From: Marinagarivorans sp. UBA5868
Lineage (GTDB): Bacteria > Pseudomonadota > Gammaproteobacteria > Pseudomonadales > Cellvibrionaceae
Direction of reading: 5' to 3'
Length of the DNA: 8,759 nucleotides
Assembly (NCBI GenBank): GCA_002432095.1
Contig: DJFQ01000174.1
Span: 1 to 8,759, forward strand
In this document: in pieces, positions 1 to 5,873 of the stretch
How the letters are laid out: every line of letters begins with the position of its first letter
How positions within the stretch are numbered: position 1 is the stretch's first letter
Made by a program: the position numbers and the translations under genes
Notes under the pieces: model-generated
What the model was told of the DNA's origin: nothing
The model's input: the letters and a program-made list of their open reading frames with translations, nothing else
Databases searched by the model: none

Positions 1-2
1 CG

Positions 3-1148
3 CCAAATACCAATGGCAGTTACACATCGAATGTCACCGTCAACGACTGGTACATGGTGTTTGGTTCTGGTCCCCAAGGCCCGGATGCGGCAAAAGAGGC
101 GATCAGCAATGCGCCGGCAAAACTGTTTTATATGGATTTAAAAAATGCTGTTTCAGGTAGTCCTCAGCTGACGCCGATTACCGTTGACGCCACAACCAAA
201 AAGTCGTTTGTAGGCGGCATTACCGCAAAGGACTGGAGCAAAAATTATCACGACGACATGTTGTATTTTGGCCTTGTCGGCGACGACAACCGCGGCAGTA
301 GTGTCCCATCTCCCGCACCTGCAGCCTATAAAGGCGCATTTAAACAAGCAGTCGTGGCCGCCACCGGGAATACTTTATTGTCCACAGCAAATGTATCGTC
401 ACTACTCAGTCAATCCGATGCCAACCTTGCTTTTAGCTCTGCTCCACTGGCTGTGCGCGATGGTGCGGGCAAATTCTGGGTATTTGCCGGCACCGGACGC
501 TTCCTGGTGAATCGCGATGTCAGCTTGAACGATGACAACTATTATTTTGGCCTTATGGTTAACGATACACGCGCGAATGCCACCAAACCCTGGCGCACAG
601 ACACCAATGTCGCCGTCAGCAGTTTACGCAACGTCACCACCGATCTTTTGTATGCTAACGATGATGACGGCGGATTAATCATAAAAACACCGACAGGAAA
701 TAAAACGCTCACTGAATATCAAAACCTTATAGCGTCCAACTCCGGCTGGTATCGCGAATTGCCCGCGGCCAGGGAATCGAATTTCACCCGCTCTGCATTT
801 TATGAGGGGACACTTATTTTCAACTCATACAAGCCGGCTTTTAGCACCTGCGATGTGGGCGGCACATCACCGCAATATATTCTCGATATGTTTACCGGAT
901 TGCCGCAATACCGACTGAAAACCTTGTTTAAGGGAACCGGTACCCTTATGTCTAATGGAGACTCACACACGGAAGTGAAAGAAATTGCCCAGGAGATTCC
1001 CGGCGTACCCTCATGTCCGGTTATTACGGGCGATCGCGCTATTACGCAAACCAGCGATGCTGCTTTAGACGCAACAGATATAAGCCTCGCACCTATCCCT
1101 CCAGTGCGCAAAGGCTGGCGGGAAATATTGCCCGAGGAGCTTCGCTAA
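3..1148 (+). CDS. PilY1-like type IV pilus tip/biogenesis protein, C-terminal part (5' truncated by the window)
   Basis: The reading frame is open from the first full codon at position 3 through 381 residues to TAA, so the true start lies upstream and the first in-window ATG (54) is internal. What is seen: two PilY1-like signatures of the C-terminal beta-propeller, DWYMVFGSGP near the window start and FWVFAGTGRFL near residue 160 of the fragment. Later come a GWYREL segment, then GTLIFNSYKPAFSTCDVGG, and a closing KGWREI motif, the usual order at the end of PilY1 proteins. From the family: PilY1 sits at the pilus tip or outer surface, binds calcium, and supports pilus extension, adhesion and surface sensing. 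A classical DxDxDG calcium loop is not obvious here; the nearest acidic stretch is ANDDDGG. No other pilin genes are in the window, so this would be the last gene of a pil operon lying upstream. Confidence in the family is high; the exact role is inferred. Confidence 0.87.
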   Translation, partial: PNTNGSYTSNVTVNDWYMVFGSGPQGPDAAKEAISNAPAKLFYMDLKNAVSGSPQLTPITVDATTKKSFVGGITAKDWSKNYHDDMLYFGLVGDDNRGSSVPSPAPAAYKGAFKQAVVAATGNTLLSTANVSSLLSQSDANLAFSSAPLAVRDGAGKFWVFAGTGRFLVNRDVSLNDDNYYFGLMVNDTRANATKPWRTDTNVAVSSLRNVTTDLLYANDDDGGLIIKTPTGNKTLTEYQNLIASNSGWYRELPAARESNFTRSAFYEGTLIFNSYKPAFSTCDVGGTSPQYILDMFTGLPQYRLKTLFKGTGTLMSNGDSHTEVKEIAQEIPGVPSCPVITGDRAITQTSDAALDATDISLAPIPPVRKGWREILPEELR

Positions 1149-1165
1149 AAAGCGGAGCTGCTCAA

Positions 1166-2083
1166 TTATTTCTCACCACTTATCAAACAATAACGGAAGC
1201 GCTTTAAATTGAGTCCCAACAAAAACCCCCATACTGGCGCCAGCAAATGGTGCCAATGCTGGGGATTTTTGTCTCCTGTCCACAGCAACTTGCACAAATA
1301 ACGTAACGCCACCACCGGGACAAAACTCGCGGACGGGAAAATACGCAGGGTAATATCATCCACTTTGATATTGCGAAAGCCCGAAGCCTCCATCGCCGCC
1401 AGAGTCTCTTCCAGTTGCGGAAAATGCCCGAGCGACCAGTGCTCACAGGTTTTGTCATAGCAGTGTTGAGTAAAAGCGTTCAGTGCTTGCTCACCTTTGA
1501 TAAAGCCATCGCAGATCACCACCCTGCCGCTCGGTTTGAGCAACCGGTGCGCCTCGGCGAGCAGGCTGCGCTTGTCTTTTTCCAGCGAATGACACGCGCT
1601 CTCTATGGCATATACACCATCAAAGGACTGCGCCTCATAAGGGGTATGGTGATAATCCGCCACCTCAAACGTTGGCTGCAAATGAGCCGGTAGAGGCGAG
1701 TTCAATATTAGGGCTTCCTCTACCTGGCTCGGCGCCAAAGTAATGCCGATCACGCTTTCAATACCCGGTTGCTGAGCGCAGAAACGAGCAGTTGCACCAA
1801 CCCCACAGCCCATATCCAACAAACGATTTTCTTCGCCTGGGAGTTCCAGCCGCTGAAAGACCTGCCGATTGGTATTCTCCAACATTGCTTCCAGATCGAA
1901 CGGGTTCATGCCCCACTGGTAATAGCCGAAGTGCATATTGATGTTTCGACTCCAGTCCTGATAGCCCGCTGTCGCCGAGGCGTAATACTCGACAACCTTG
2001 CTTTGATGCGAGCGGGGAGAAGTACCTTCATCTGCCGCGAGACGGGCAGTATCGGCGGTGAGGTGTTGGATGGTATTCGACAT
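1166..2083 (-). CDS. Class I SAM-dependent small-molecule methyltransferase
   Basis: This predicts a 305-residue cytosolic methyltransferase that transfers the methyl group of S-adenosylmethionine to an unknown acceptor. The Rossmann glycine motif I (LLDMGCGVGATAR) lies at about residues 88-100. An acidic GITLAPSQVEEA stretch follows, then the YAIESACHSLEK segment (about 158-169) and the post-motif HRLLKPSGRVVICDGF (about 179-194). The N-terminal YY...MHFGYYQWG region and this layout resemble the tocopherol/sterol/glycine-type methyltransferases (Methyltransf_11 group); the substrate cannot be read from sequence. The C-terminal 50 residues are partly hydrophobic (LLAPVWGFLLGL) and could dock a lipid or membrane. 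I chose the ATG at 2083 because AGGAG lies 5 bases upstream. An in-frame ATG at 2116 would add 11 residues but has no clear Shine-Dalgarno. The gene converges on the PilY1-like gene with 17 bp between stops and looks monocistronic. Confidence 0.85.
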   Translation of the reverse strand: MSNTIQHLTADTARLAADEGTSPRSHQSKVVEYYASATAGYQDWSRNINMHFGYYQWGMNPFDLEAMLENTNRQVFQRLELPGEENRLLDMGCGVGATARFCAQQPGIESVIGITLAPSQVEEALILNSPLPAHLQPTFEVADYHHTPYEAQSFDGVYAIESACHSLEKDKRSLLAEAHRLLKPSGRVVICDGFIKGEQALNAFTQHCYDKTCEHWSLGHFPQLEETLAAMEASGFRNIKVDDITLRIFPSASFVPVVALRYLCKLLWTGDKNPQHWHHLLAPVWGFLLGLNLKRFRYCLISGEK

Positions 2084-2423
2084 ACAAGCTCCTGTGTGCG
2101 GCTGAACATTCGCCATTGGTGGACTGGCAACAGGAGTATCGTCTGGAAAACGTATCTTGAGCTTCCGTATTGATCGAATCGGAACATAAAATACTAAATC
2201 GAAAACTTTTCCTTTAAAAACAAATGATTATAAAACTCCAAAAAGATCATTACGGAGTATTCCGTGGATAGGTCATAGTTGATCGCTACTTAGGCCGGCA
2301 AAGGCTCACGGCCGAGATGCATCTATGTTCACCTTCTGAGAGCCCTTTCGCCTCCTCCCTTCAATCAACGTGCCGCTTACCCATAGGACCTGTCGTTTAC
2401 CCATTGGACCTGTCGCACCTCAA
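2084..2423. other. Non-coding region between the methyltransferase and the DUF2798 gene
   Basis: This stretch is upstream of the minus-strand methyltransferase and downstream of the minus-strand DUF pair. I see no convincing gene. The plus-strand frames crossing it lack family-like sequence and continue as antisense of the DUF2798 gene. It contains a perfect TATAAT on the minus strand with an inverted repeat beside it (2227-2265), a short GC-rich dyad without a T-tract (GGCCG 2293-2297, CGGCC 2309-2313), and the beginning of a 20-bp tandem repeat (from 2371). No clear terminator for the DUF operon is visible. Confidence 0.6.
2227..2265 (-). promoter_or_regulatory. Candidate methyltransferase promoter with inverted repeat over the -35 region
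   Basis: Read on the minus strand, a perfect TATAAT occupies 2232-2227. With a 17-bp spacer the -35 hexamer would be 2255-2250 (CCGTAA), a poor match to TTGACA. An inverted repeat ACGGA-GTAT-TCCGT (2252-2265) overlaps that position. A good -10, a weak -35 and an adjacent dyad suggest an activator-controlled promoter. The start would be near 2220, giving a leader of about 135 nt before the ATG at 2083. The activator is unknown, and a dyad with 5-bp arms could arise by chance. Confidence 0.35.
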
Positions 2424-2430
2424 TCAAACC
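2371..2430. repeat. 20-bp tandem repeat, two good copies plus a degenerate third
   Basis: Units 2371-2390 and 2391-2410 match at 17 of 20 positions and share the core TTACCCAT(A/T)GGACC. The next 20 bases (2411-2430) keep the TGTCG start and the ACC end, matching 11 of 20. The array ends at the stop of the DUF2798 gene (2424-2426), so copies one and two lie wholly outside coding sequence. It sits about 290-350 bp upstream of the methyltransferase start. The 20-bp period equals about two helical turns, which would put equivalent bases on one DNA face. The role is unknown: protein-binding array or slippage product. Confidence 0.5.
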
Positions 2431-2651
2431 TGGCGCACTGCCAGTGCCACCAGCCGGCGCACGAGAGGTGCGACAACTGTAATCACCGGAAACGCCACCA
2501 CAAACGCAAACGCCCAGGCACGCAACCAGATCAACACCACATGCTCCACCAACCCCACATTAAAAACCGTGATGACCAGCGACATGATGCACGACATAAA
2601 AAGTGCCATTAGAAATGAGAACAAATAATTGCTGTATTTCGGACTGATCAT
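2424..2651 (-). CDS. DUF2798 family small membrane protein
   Basis: This encodes a 75-residue protein with two predicted membrane helices (about 9-33 and 43-65). The first carries the FMSCIMSLVITVFNVG pattern and the second the WLRAWAFAFVVAFP then APLVRRLV pattern, both characteristic of the DUF2798 family, whose function is not established. Length is typical for the family. The ATG at 2651 is preceded by GGAG nine bases upstream (minus strand), which supports this start. It follows the DUF2938 gene on the same strand after a 32-bp gap, so the two are probably co-transcribed. The last codons carry an odd palindrome GCACTG-C-CAGTGC (plus-strand 2435-2447) that codes normally. Family assignment is fairly sure; the biological role is unknown. 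Confidence 0.78.
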   Translation of the reverse strand: MISPKYSNYLFSFLMALFMSCIMSLVITVFNVGLVEHVVLIWLRAWAFAFVVAFPVITVVAPLVRRLVALAVRQV

Positions 2652-2683
2652 TTTGTAGATCTCCAGTGTTCGTGAAGGGACAG

Positions 2684-3190
2684 CTAAAAGGCCACCGCCA
2701 AAACATTTAATGAAGCTGCCGATATATAGAGTCCGATTCCGAAGGCGATATGGGCCAACAAGCTTTTCAGGCGAGCTTCCCGGGGATTGACGGTACGAGA
2801 TGAAAATGTCCCAAAACCAAACGAAGGCTGCATCACCAAAAAGGGAAAAGCCAGAGTTGCTACACCAAAACCCACCGCCACATGGAGACTGGGATCATGT
2901 CGCCACTCACCTGACGTCAATCCCACCAGCGCCATTCCATAAATTGCCCCTATTGCGTAATGAGCCAGCCAGCCGACAGCGCACTCTCCCGGCATTGCCG
3001 CCGACTTGGCAATATTGTGATGTCGCCATTTGCCCTCCGGCATATAGCAAAACCAACGGCCCACCAAACAATAATTAGGTGGTGCAAAGCCGAGATAGCG
3101 GCGGGAAAAAAGCGCCCAAAAATCCATGATCAAAGTCGCACCTAAGCCAATAATCACCGCGCCAAATAAATGGGATACTGTGGGGTTCAC
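2684..3190 (-). CDS. DUF2938 family membrane protein
   Basis: This predicts 168 residues with about four membrane segments (roughly 6-28, 71-91, 101-120 and 141-167). Family-type landmarks appear in order: GLGATLIMDFWALF (15-28), GRW (44-46), HHNIAKSA (57-64), GE followed by GWLAHYAIG (68-81), QPSFGFGTFSS then NP (121-136), and ARLKSLLAH with FGIGLY (139-155). This matches the uncharacterised DUF2938 inner-membrane family. I chose the GTG at 3190 because AAGGAG lies eight bases upstream on the minus strand and the first helix starts directly after it. Upstream in-frame starts (TTG 3241, ATG 3235) would add a basic, unconserved-looking tail and lack a good ribosome site. It is the first gene of the pair with DUF2798 and diverges from a LysR regulator 107 bp away. 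The conserved His, Glu and Trp/Arg residues hint at a functional membrane protein, but no activity can be assigned. Confidence 0.8.
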   Translation of the reverse strand: MNPTVSHLFGAVIIGLGATLIMDFWALFSRRYLGFAPPNYCLVGRWFCYMPEGKWRHHNIAKSAAMPGECAVGWLAHYAIGAIYGMALVGLTSGEWRHDPSLHVAVGFGVATLAFPFLVMQPSFGFGTFSSRTVNPREARLKSLLAHIAFGIGLYISAASLNVLAVAF

Positions 3191-3254
3191 AATGACTGCT
3201 CCTTCGCGGACTCGATGCCGGTTTACCAACATCATAGACAAGCCCGACGATACG

Positions 3255-3287
3255 CCATAGAGTGCATTTCGAAACCATAGATTGCAT
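3255..3287. promoter_or_regulatory. Candidate LysR operator: 13-bp direct repeat with 20-bp period
   Basis: CCATAGAGTGCAT (3255-3267) and CCATAGATTGCAT (3275-3287) match at 12 of 13 positions and are separated by TTCGAAA, so their period is exactly 20 bp. The similarity continues loosely beyond each copy (TTCGAAACCAT versus ATTTGAAATCAT). The pair lies in the divergent gap between the DUF2938 gene and the LysR gene, ending 10 bp before the LysR ATG. LysR proteins commonly bind such divergent regions and repress themselves while controlling the neighbour. The assignment to this regulator is inferred. A possible minus-strand promoter (TTTCGA, 16 bp, TATCGT) overlaps the left copy but is weak. 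Confidence 0.5.
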
Positions 3288-3297
3288 ATTTGAAATC

Positions 3298-4191
3298 ATG
3301 TTGGACGACATTGTGTTGTTTATTCAGATCGTGAGGCACGGTGGGCTGGCTGGCGCCGCGCAACACCTGGGAATTCCACCGGCGACCGTTACCCGGCGTT
3401 TACAGAATTTGGAGAAAGAATTGGGCTGCCAGTTGCTGCACCGCTCGGCGCGTCGACTCGCGCTGACGCAAGAGGGCGAGGTGTATTACCAATCCTATCG
3501 GGACTTGGTTGAAGAATTTGAAATAACGCAACAGCGGCTCGACCGGGAGCGCAGTCAGTTGAGTGGAAAACTGCGCGTTCTTGCGCCGGCCAATTTTTCG
3601 CATAGTGTGCTACGCCCCATGTGGCTTGCCTTTACCCGCGAACACCCGGATATTCAACTGGAATTAATTCTCAGCAACCATTTGGAAGACATGGTGAAAG
3701 CCAAAGCCGATATCGCTATTCGCATCGGCGAACAACCGGACTCCCTCCTCTACCAACAAAAAATTGGTCAGATGGCTACAGTGGTGGTTGCTTCGCCTGA
3801 ATATTTGCGGCAAGCACCTATAGTGACAGTGCCAGCGGATCTGCAAAACCACCGTATCGTCGGCAGCTCTTTACGGCTGAAATGGCAGCTGACACACCGC
3901 GAAGCAGGAGTCGTCGAAGAAATATTTCCGCGTTTTCATGCGCAATCTAACGATCTTGCCTTTGTAAAATATTGGGTTCTCGATCACCAGGGAATCGCAT
4001 TATTACCTGTCAGCGAAATATTCGAAGAGCTGCACTCCGGCACCGTCATCCGGGTATTACCTCAGTGGCAAGGCCATGTTCGCGATATTTACGCGGTATG
4101 GCCCACCGGCCGCTTGCTGAGTGAAAAAGCGAAGCACCTTCGAGAATACGTTCGGTGTTTTCTGGAACAAACTGCTCTGCAATCCATATAA
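3298..4191 (+). CDS. LysR-family transcriptional regulator, CrgA-like subgroup
   Basis: This encodes a 297-residue LysR-type regulator of normal length. The N-terminal winged helix-turn-helix is at about 1-60 (GGLAGAAQHLGIPPATVTRR then LQNLEKELGCQLLHRSARRL, LTQEG). A linker helix rich in Glu/Arg follows (about 65-88). The effector domain starts at GKLRVLAPANF (about 90) with the DIAIRIG segment near 138-144, typical of the CrgA/DsdC-like periplasmic-binding fold. I chose the ATG at 3298 because family proteins begin just before DDIVLFIQIV. An in-frame GTG at 3262 would add 12 residues, and neither start has a strong Shine-Dalgarno. It diverges from the DUF2938-DUF2798 pair and is the likely regulator of that pair. 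The inducer is not predictable. It converges on oxyR with 21 bp between stops. Confidence 0.88.
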   Translation: MLDDIVLFIQIVRHGGLAGAAQHLGIPPATVTRRLQNLEKELGCQLLHRSARRLALTQEGEVYYQSYRDLVEEFEITQQRLDRERSQLSGKLRVLAPANFSHSVLRPMWLAFTREHPDIQLELILSNHLEDMVKAKADIAIRIGEQPDSLLYQQKIGQMATVVVASPEYLRQAPIVTVPADLQNHRIVGSSLRLKWQLTHREAGVVEEIFPRFHAQSNDLAFVKYWVLDHQGIALLPVSEIFEELHSGTVIRVLPQWQGHVRDIYAVWPTGRLLSEKAKHLREYVRCFLEQTALQSI

Positions 4192-4212
4192 GCAAAAGCC
4201 GTTTTTTTCCCC

Positions 4213-5115
4213 TTACGGTCTTAACTTTTCCAAAGTATCCTTACAAACCGCCAGAAGCGCCTCAATGCTATTCATGCGCGTGTAATTCGGTCTTATGACA
4301 AAGGCGATTTTTCGATGTGGCCCCGACTCTTTCAAATGAACAGTGGACAGCTGCGGATATTGGGCCGTGAGCTGCTCTATCGCCATTTCCGGGATAAGCG
4401 TTGTCCCAAGATTATTCAACACCATCTGAATTAGCGTATTAAGACTCGCGGTGCCAAAACCGTGGTTAGCATCCGGCTCCGGCAGTTTGCATACATCCAG
4501 GATGTGTTCCTTCAAACAATGCCCGTCTTTCAACAGCATTAAATTGCTGCGTGCCAATTCTCTGCTCGTGATTTCCTTTTGATTGGCGAATTTCTCTCCC
4601 TTCAGCGCCACCCAATAAAAATCCTCTCCCCAAAATTCAAAGGTCAGCAAGCCATCACAGGCATAGGGCAGCGCAATGATCGCAGTGTCAATTTCGCCGG
4701 TGCGCACCATTTCCAGCAGCACATGGGTCTGCTCTTCCACCACCACCGGCTGGCAATCGGGGTAACGATGCATCAGCTCAGGCAGAACCTTGGGCAGCAG
4801 ATAGGGCGCGATTGTGGGTATCAGGCCGATGGAAATGGGATAGCTGAGAGGAGATTTAAGTGTGTCGGCAAGACGCTCCAGCTCTTCAACACGGGACATG
4901 ATGTCCCGCGCGCGACGCAATACCTCCGCGCCTATGGGCGTAACCAGAACCCTCTTGTTATCGCGCTCGAACAATTGAAACCCCAGCTGTTTCTCCAGCT
5001 CTGCCAAGGCAGTGCTCAAGGCAGACTGGGTGATATGACACTGTTCCGCCGCCTTTTTGAAATGCAGATTGCGTTCGACTGCCAGGGCATAAGCCAGCTG
5101 TTTGGTGGAAATCAT
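4213..5115 (-). CDS. oxyR: OxyR, hydrogen-peroxide-sensing LysR regulator
   Basis: This encodes 300 residues. The helix-turn-helix lies at about 22-46 (AAEQCHITQSALSTALAELE) with LTTR-like VTPIGAEVL after it. In the regulatory domain DGHCLKEHILDVC places C200 and C209 nine residues apart, equivalent to the E. coli redox pair C199/C208 that forms a disulfide on H2O2 exposure. The following GTASLNTLIQMV and GTTLIPEMA segments are also OxyR-like. The product would be a tetrameric activator of antioxidant genes. I chose the ATG at 5115 because GGGAGG is six bases upstream and the protein then starts as OxyR does (MISTKQLAYALAVERN); a longer open frame to 5172 adds 19 residues through the promoter region. 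It diverges from ahpC, its expected target, across a 128-bp gap with an OxyR-like site. One extra cysteine in the HTH (C26) is common in OxyR. Confidence 0.93.
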   Translation of the reverse strand: MISTKQLAYALAVERNLHFKKAAEQCHITQSALSTALAELEKQLGFQLFERDNKRVLVTPIGAEVLRRARDIMSRVEELERLADTLKSPLSYPISIGLIPTIAPYLLPKVLPELMHRYPDCQPVVVEEQTHVLLEMVRTGEIDTAIIALPYACDGLLTFEFWGEDFYWVALKGEKFANQKEITSRELARSNLMLLKDGHCLKEHILDVCKLPEPDANHGFGTASLNTLIQMVLNNLGTTLIPEMAIEQLTAQYPQLSTVHLKESGPHRKIAFVIRPNYTRMNSIEALLAVCKDTLEKLRP

Positions 5116-5138
5116 GATGGGCCTCCCGATATGTTGTT

Positions 5139-5189
5139 CTATAAAATAGATCATCCTAATCAAATAAATCAAATTTATAAATTATCTAT
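5139..5189. promoter_or_regulatory. Candidate OxyR binding region between oxyR and ahpC
   Basis: OxyR sites are built from ATAGnt/anCTAT quarter elements over 37 bp. Here CTAT-AAA-ATAG (5139-5149) is followed by ATAGAT (5146-5151) and, on the far side, ATCTAT (5184-5189). The outer elements have the right orientation, but they span 44 bp instead of 37. By hand, two registers (5146-5182 and 5153-5189) each match about 12 of 20 consensus positions, which the high AT content inflates. The location is what one expects for control of both genes. The region is supported; the exact site is uncertain. Confidence 0.5.
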
Positions 5190-5207
5190 GCACCGCTAAA
5201 GTGTCAA
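5181..5207 (-). promoter_or_regulatory. Candidate oxyR promoter
   Basis: On the minus strand a perfect TTGACA (5207-5202) is followed after 15 bp by GATAAT (5186-5181, five of six matches). The spacer is shorter than the ideal 17. The leader to the ATG at 5115 would be about 60 nt. The promoter overlaps the OxyR-like ATCTAT element, which would allow negative autoregulation as known for OxyR elsewhere. Confidence 0.35.
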
Positions 5208-5213
5208 TACATT
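5184..5213 (+). promoter_or_regulatory. Candidate OxyR-activated ahpC promoter
   Basis: TACATT (5208-5213, four of six -10 positions) has a non-canonical TCTATG 17 bp upstream (5185-5190). That poor -35 coincides with the OxyR-like ATCTAT at 5184-5189. Class I activated OxyR promoters typically have the site abutting a weak -35, so the geometry fits. Transcription would start about 24 nt before the ahpC ATG. Sequence match alone is weak. Confidence 0.3.
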
Positions 5214-5243
5214 CACTGATTCACCAACCCACGAGGACTGTAT

Positions 5244-5807
5244 ATGGCACTTCTTAACAGCAAAATTAAGCCTTTCAATGCGACTGCCTTTAAAAACGGC
5301 GAATTTGTTTCAGTGTCCGATCAGGATGTTTTAGGTAAATGGGCCGTGTTTTTCTTCTATCCCGCGGACTTCACATTCGTGTGCCCCACCGAACTCGGCG
5401 ATCTGGCGGACCACTATGAAGAATTTAAGAAGCGCGGCGTGGAGATTTATTCCGTGTCCACGGATACGCACTTCACCCATAAGGCATGGCATGACTCGTC
5501 CGAAACCATCGGCAAAATTCAGTACACCATGATCGGCGATCCCACTGGCACCATCACCCGCAACTTCGATGTTATGCGTGAAAATCAGGGACTGGCGGAC
5601 CGAGGCAGCTTCTTGGTCGACCCAGAAGGGGTAATTCAAGCGATGGAAATCACCGCGGAAGGCATCGGCCGCGACGCGCAGGATTTGTTACGCAAAGTGA
5701 AGGCGGCGCAGTACGTCGCATCTCACCCCGGCGAAGTCTGCCCCGCCGCTTGGAAAGAAGGCGAAGCAACTTTGGCGCCATCGCTCGACCTCGTCGGCAA
5801 AATTTAA
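5244..5807 (+). CDS. ahpC: AhpC, alkyl hydroperoxide reductase peroxidase subunit (typical 2-Cys peroxiredoxin)
   Basis: This encodes 187 residues, the same length as E. coli AhpC. It reduces H2O2, organic hydroperoxides and peroxynitrite in the cytoplasm. The active site P40-x-x-x-T44-x-x-C47 ([12 protein letters not shown]) holds the peroxidatic cysteine, with R120 (ADRGSF) as the conserved arginine. The resolving cysteine is C166 in GEVCPAAW. The C-terminus [10 protein letters not shown] is the usual bacterial tail that covers the active site. The start is clear, with a GAGG ribosome site about seven bases upstream. It is first in the operon with ahpF (66-bp gap) and diverges from oxyR, implying peroxide induction. 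No key residue is missing. Confidence 0.97.
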   Translation: MALLNSKIKPFNATAFKNGEFVSVSDQDVLGKWAVFFFYPADFTFVCPTELGDLADHYEEFKKRGVEIYSVSTDTHFTHKAWHDSSETIGKIQYTMIGDPTGTITRNFDVMRENQGLADRGSFLVDPEGVIQAMEITAEGIGRDAQDLLRKVKAAQYVASHPGEVCPAAWKEGEATLAPSLDLVGKI

Positions 5808-5816
5808 CCTCGCACT

Positions 5817-5840
5817 CCGGCAACCCTGGTTGCCGGCTTT
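5817..5840 (+). terminator. GC-rich hairpin between ahpC and ahpF, possible attenuator
   Basis: CCGGCAACC (5817-5825) and GGTTGCCGG (5828-5836) are a perfect 9-bp inverted repeat; in RNA this is an 8-bp stem with a CCTG loop. Only CTTTAACTT follows, so the U-tract is short and termination should be partial. It starts 9 bp after the ahpC stop. The likely effects are partial termination and protection of the ahpC 3' end, giving more AhpC than AhpF. The stem is certain; its function is inferred. Confidence 0.6.
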
Positions 5841-5873
5841 AACTTGAGCTTTGTATACCTTCAGGACCAACAC

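Noticed and set aside
2084..2116. Longer methyltransferase start at ATG 2116
   Set aside because: It has no Shine-Dalgarno, while the ATG at 2083 has AGGAG at good spacing.
2293..2313. GC-rich dyad GGCCG/CGGCC
   Set aside because: It is a five-base stem with an 11-nt loop and no T-tract on either strand; likely chance.
2371..2430. CRISPR-like array
   Set aside because: The repeats are directly adjacent without spacers and number at most three, so this is a short tandem repeat.
2317..2628. Plus-strand open frame of 103 codons across the repeat region
   Set aside because: It overlaps the DUF2798 gene antisense, its composition is Thr/Asn/Arg-rich, and no ribosome site or family signature is seen.
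3191..3241. Longer DUF2938 start at TTG 3241 or ATG 3235
   Set aside because: The GTG at 3190 has AAGGAG eight bases upstream and directly precedes the first membrane helix.
4199..4218. Possible terminator between the convergent LysR and oxyR genes (CCGT/ACGG around a T-tract)
   Set aside because: The stem is only four bases with a long loop, so the T-run alone is not convincing.
4579..5199. 206-codon plus-strand open frame
   Set aside because: It lies antisense to oxyR, whose frame has clear conserved motifs. The plus-strand translation shows no family features.
5844..5873. TTG start for ahpF at 5844
   Set aside because: The ATG at 5874 has its own AGGA ribosome site and matches where AhpF proteins begin.
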